From Planctomycetota bacterium (GTDB taxonomy: Bacteria > Planctomycetota > GCA-002687715): a DNA stretch of 6,659 nt. Position numbers and translations under genes: made by a program. The notes under the pieces are model-generated. The model was not told the origin of the DNA. It ran no database searches and saw only the letters and a list, made by a program, of their open reading frames with translations. Every line of letters starts with the position of its first letter. Positions within the stretch are counted from its first letter, which is position 1. The DNA lies in NCBI GenBank assembly GCA_013213915.1, contig JABSRK010000209.1, positions 1 through 6,659 of the forward strand, given 5' to 3'. Shown in pieces: positions 5,968 through 6,659 of this stretch.

Positions 5968-6659
5968 AATCTCGCAACCTCCTGTCGCTCTCCCTGGTCC
6001 TGGTCATGTGCGCCGTGAGCGCTGGTCAGGGCGCTGACGTCATCGTCGGCTCGCTCCCCGGGCTCAACAACTACGGCCCGGCTGGCGGCTTCCACGCGTA
6101 TTCCGTGGGGACCACGTCCTGCAACATCGGGACGGTTCCGCTCAATTGGATCTCCAGCACGAACCAGCATCCCGTCATCGCACAACAGATGTACCGCGTG
6201 CGCGATGGCATCTTCCGCCAGGTCGGCATGTCCTGGCTGAAGCACGGCTTCTTCGCGTTGCAGGGCAACCTGTGCGGCGCGTGCAACCCTCATCCGAACG
6301 GTTCCGCCCTTGGCGTCGGCTGCTCCGATCCGTACGGTGCCGGCCTCAACGGGTCGCAGGGGTCCCTCGGGCCACGTAACGAGGTCAACGCGGCCGACGG
6401 CGTCTACACCTATCCGCCGACGTATGGGGCGACCATCTCCGACTCGACCAGCTCCCGACTCCGCGTCCCCAGTTCGCTTGTGGCGAACCAACCGGCCGGA
6501 ACGCATTTCTTCATCGAGGGACAGTACGTAGCCAACGACGACGCGATCGCCGGCAACAACAACAACAACGCGTCGTACCGTGAGATGTCATTCTCCTCGA
6601 GCGGGTCCATGTCGCTCATGGGGTCGACCGTGCAACAGCAGCCCGCGATCATGGCCTGG
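5964..6659 (+). CDS. Secreted protein of unknown function with N-terminal signal peptide, 3' end outside window
   Basis: The 232 visible codons run to the right edge without a stop. Residues 1-24 form a signal peptide: K2 and R4, then a Leu/Val core, with likely cleavage after the AVSA or AGQGA region, so the protein is exported. The mature part starts ADVIVGSLPGL and holds NQHPVI (67-72), a Phe/Trp-rich MSWLKHGFFAL (89-99), a Cys/Gly patch with C104, C107 and C120, then GVGCSDPYGAGLNGSQG (117-133) and a run of five Asn (198-202). C53 and the patch cysteines could form disulfides or bind metal. I recall similar uncharacterised exported proteins in planctomycete genomes, unverified. It follows a terminator and probably has its own promoter, so it need not belong to the glycan operon. 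Function unknown. TTG start chosen from the signal peptide and GGAG. Confidence 0.8.
   Translation, partial: MKSRNLLSLSLVLVMCAVSAGQGADVIVGSLPGLNNYGPAGGFHAYSVGTTSCNIGTVPLNWISSTNQHPVIAQQMYRVRDGIFRQVGMSWLKHGFFALQGNLCGACNPHPNGSALGVGCSDPYGAGLNGSQGSLGPRNEVNAADGVYTYPPTYGATISDSTSSRLRVPSSLVANQPAGTHFFIEGQYVANDDAIAGNNNNNASYREMSFSSSGSMSLMGSTVQQQPAIMAW
6555..6569 (+). repeat. Five-unit AAC trinucleotide repeat
   Basis: Five tandem AAC codons encode Asn198-Asn202 of the secreted protein. Changes in unit number would keep the frame, so the effect would be a longer or shorter polar linker, not on/off switching. Confidence 0.7.

Noticed and set aside
5847..6506. Minus-strand open frame opposite the secreted-protein gene
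   Set aside because: The plus-strand frame has a signal peptide, Shine-Dalgarno and structured motifs; the minus-strand product shows none.
6555..6569. AAC repeat as a phase-variation tract
   Set aside because: The unit is three bases, so slippage does not change the frame, and five units is short.
1..6659. CRISPR array, tRNA, rRNA, insertion sequence or phage features
   Set aside because: I saw no regularly spaced direct repeats, cloverleaf, rRNA-like segments, transposase motifs or terminal inverted repeats flanking a gene.

Overview
The window is GC-rich, with coding third positions almost always G or C. It reads as part of a cell-surface glycan locus from a Gram-negative-type bacterium. 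I suspect a Planctomycetota lineage. The reason is the secreted protein at the right edge: its Cys/Gly-rich segment and a motif ending in MSWLKHG resemble uncharacterised exported proteins I recall from planctomycete genomes. That is recollection, not a search result. The LPS-kinase-like gene at the left edge also points to an outer membrane carrying LPS.

Layout. Positions 1-1238 (minus strand, running off the left edge) encode a protein kinase-fold enzyme of the WaaP/KdkA/InaA lipopolysaccharide-kinase type, apparently with two tandem kinase domains. A short divergent gap holds a -10-like hexamer. A tightly packed plus-strand operon follows (about 1316-4980): a class I SAM-dependent methyltransferase, a left-handed beta-helix (hexapeptide) acyltransferase, a GT4 glycosyltransferase and a DegT/DnrJ/EryC1-type PLP sugar aminotransferase. 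Junctions are ATGA overlaps (twice) and an 11-base overlap, which suggests translational coupling. A TylF/MycF-like methyltransferase is convergent on the minus strand (4967-5599). Its stop lies inside the end of the aminotransferase gene, and a perfect hairpin holds both stop codons, one in each arm.

Positions 5600-5963 lack a convincing standard gene. They hold an imperfectly explained set of inverted repeats, a textbook plus-strand intrinsic terminator (5777-5798), a weak promoter candidate and a possible 29-residue leader ORF. From 5964 a TTG-started, signal-peptide-bearing secreted protein runs off the right edge.

How the genes may work together (inference). The aminotransferase would make an amino sugar on a nucleotide carrier. 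The hexapeptide enzyme could acylate it or another sugar hydroxyl, the GT4 enzyme would transfer a sugar to a growing glycan, and the two methyltransferases would cap or decorate it. The kinase would phosphorylate a core sugar. No dehydratase, nucleotidyltransferase, flippase or polymerase is in view, so this is one piece of a larger locus. Nothing here is clearly a wholly new system. The most unusual points are the tandem LPS-kinase architecture, the hairpin shared by two convergent stop codons, the plus-strand terminator beyond an antisense gene, and the altered metal-ligand positions in the TylF-like enzyme.
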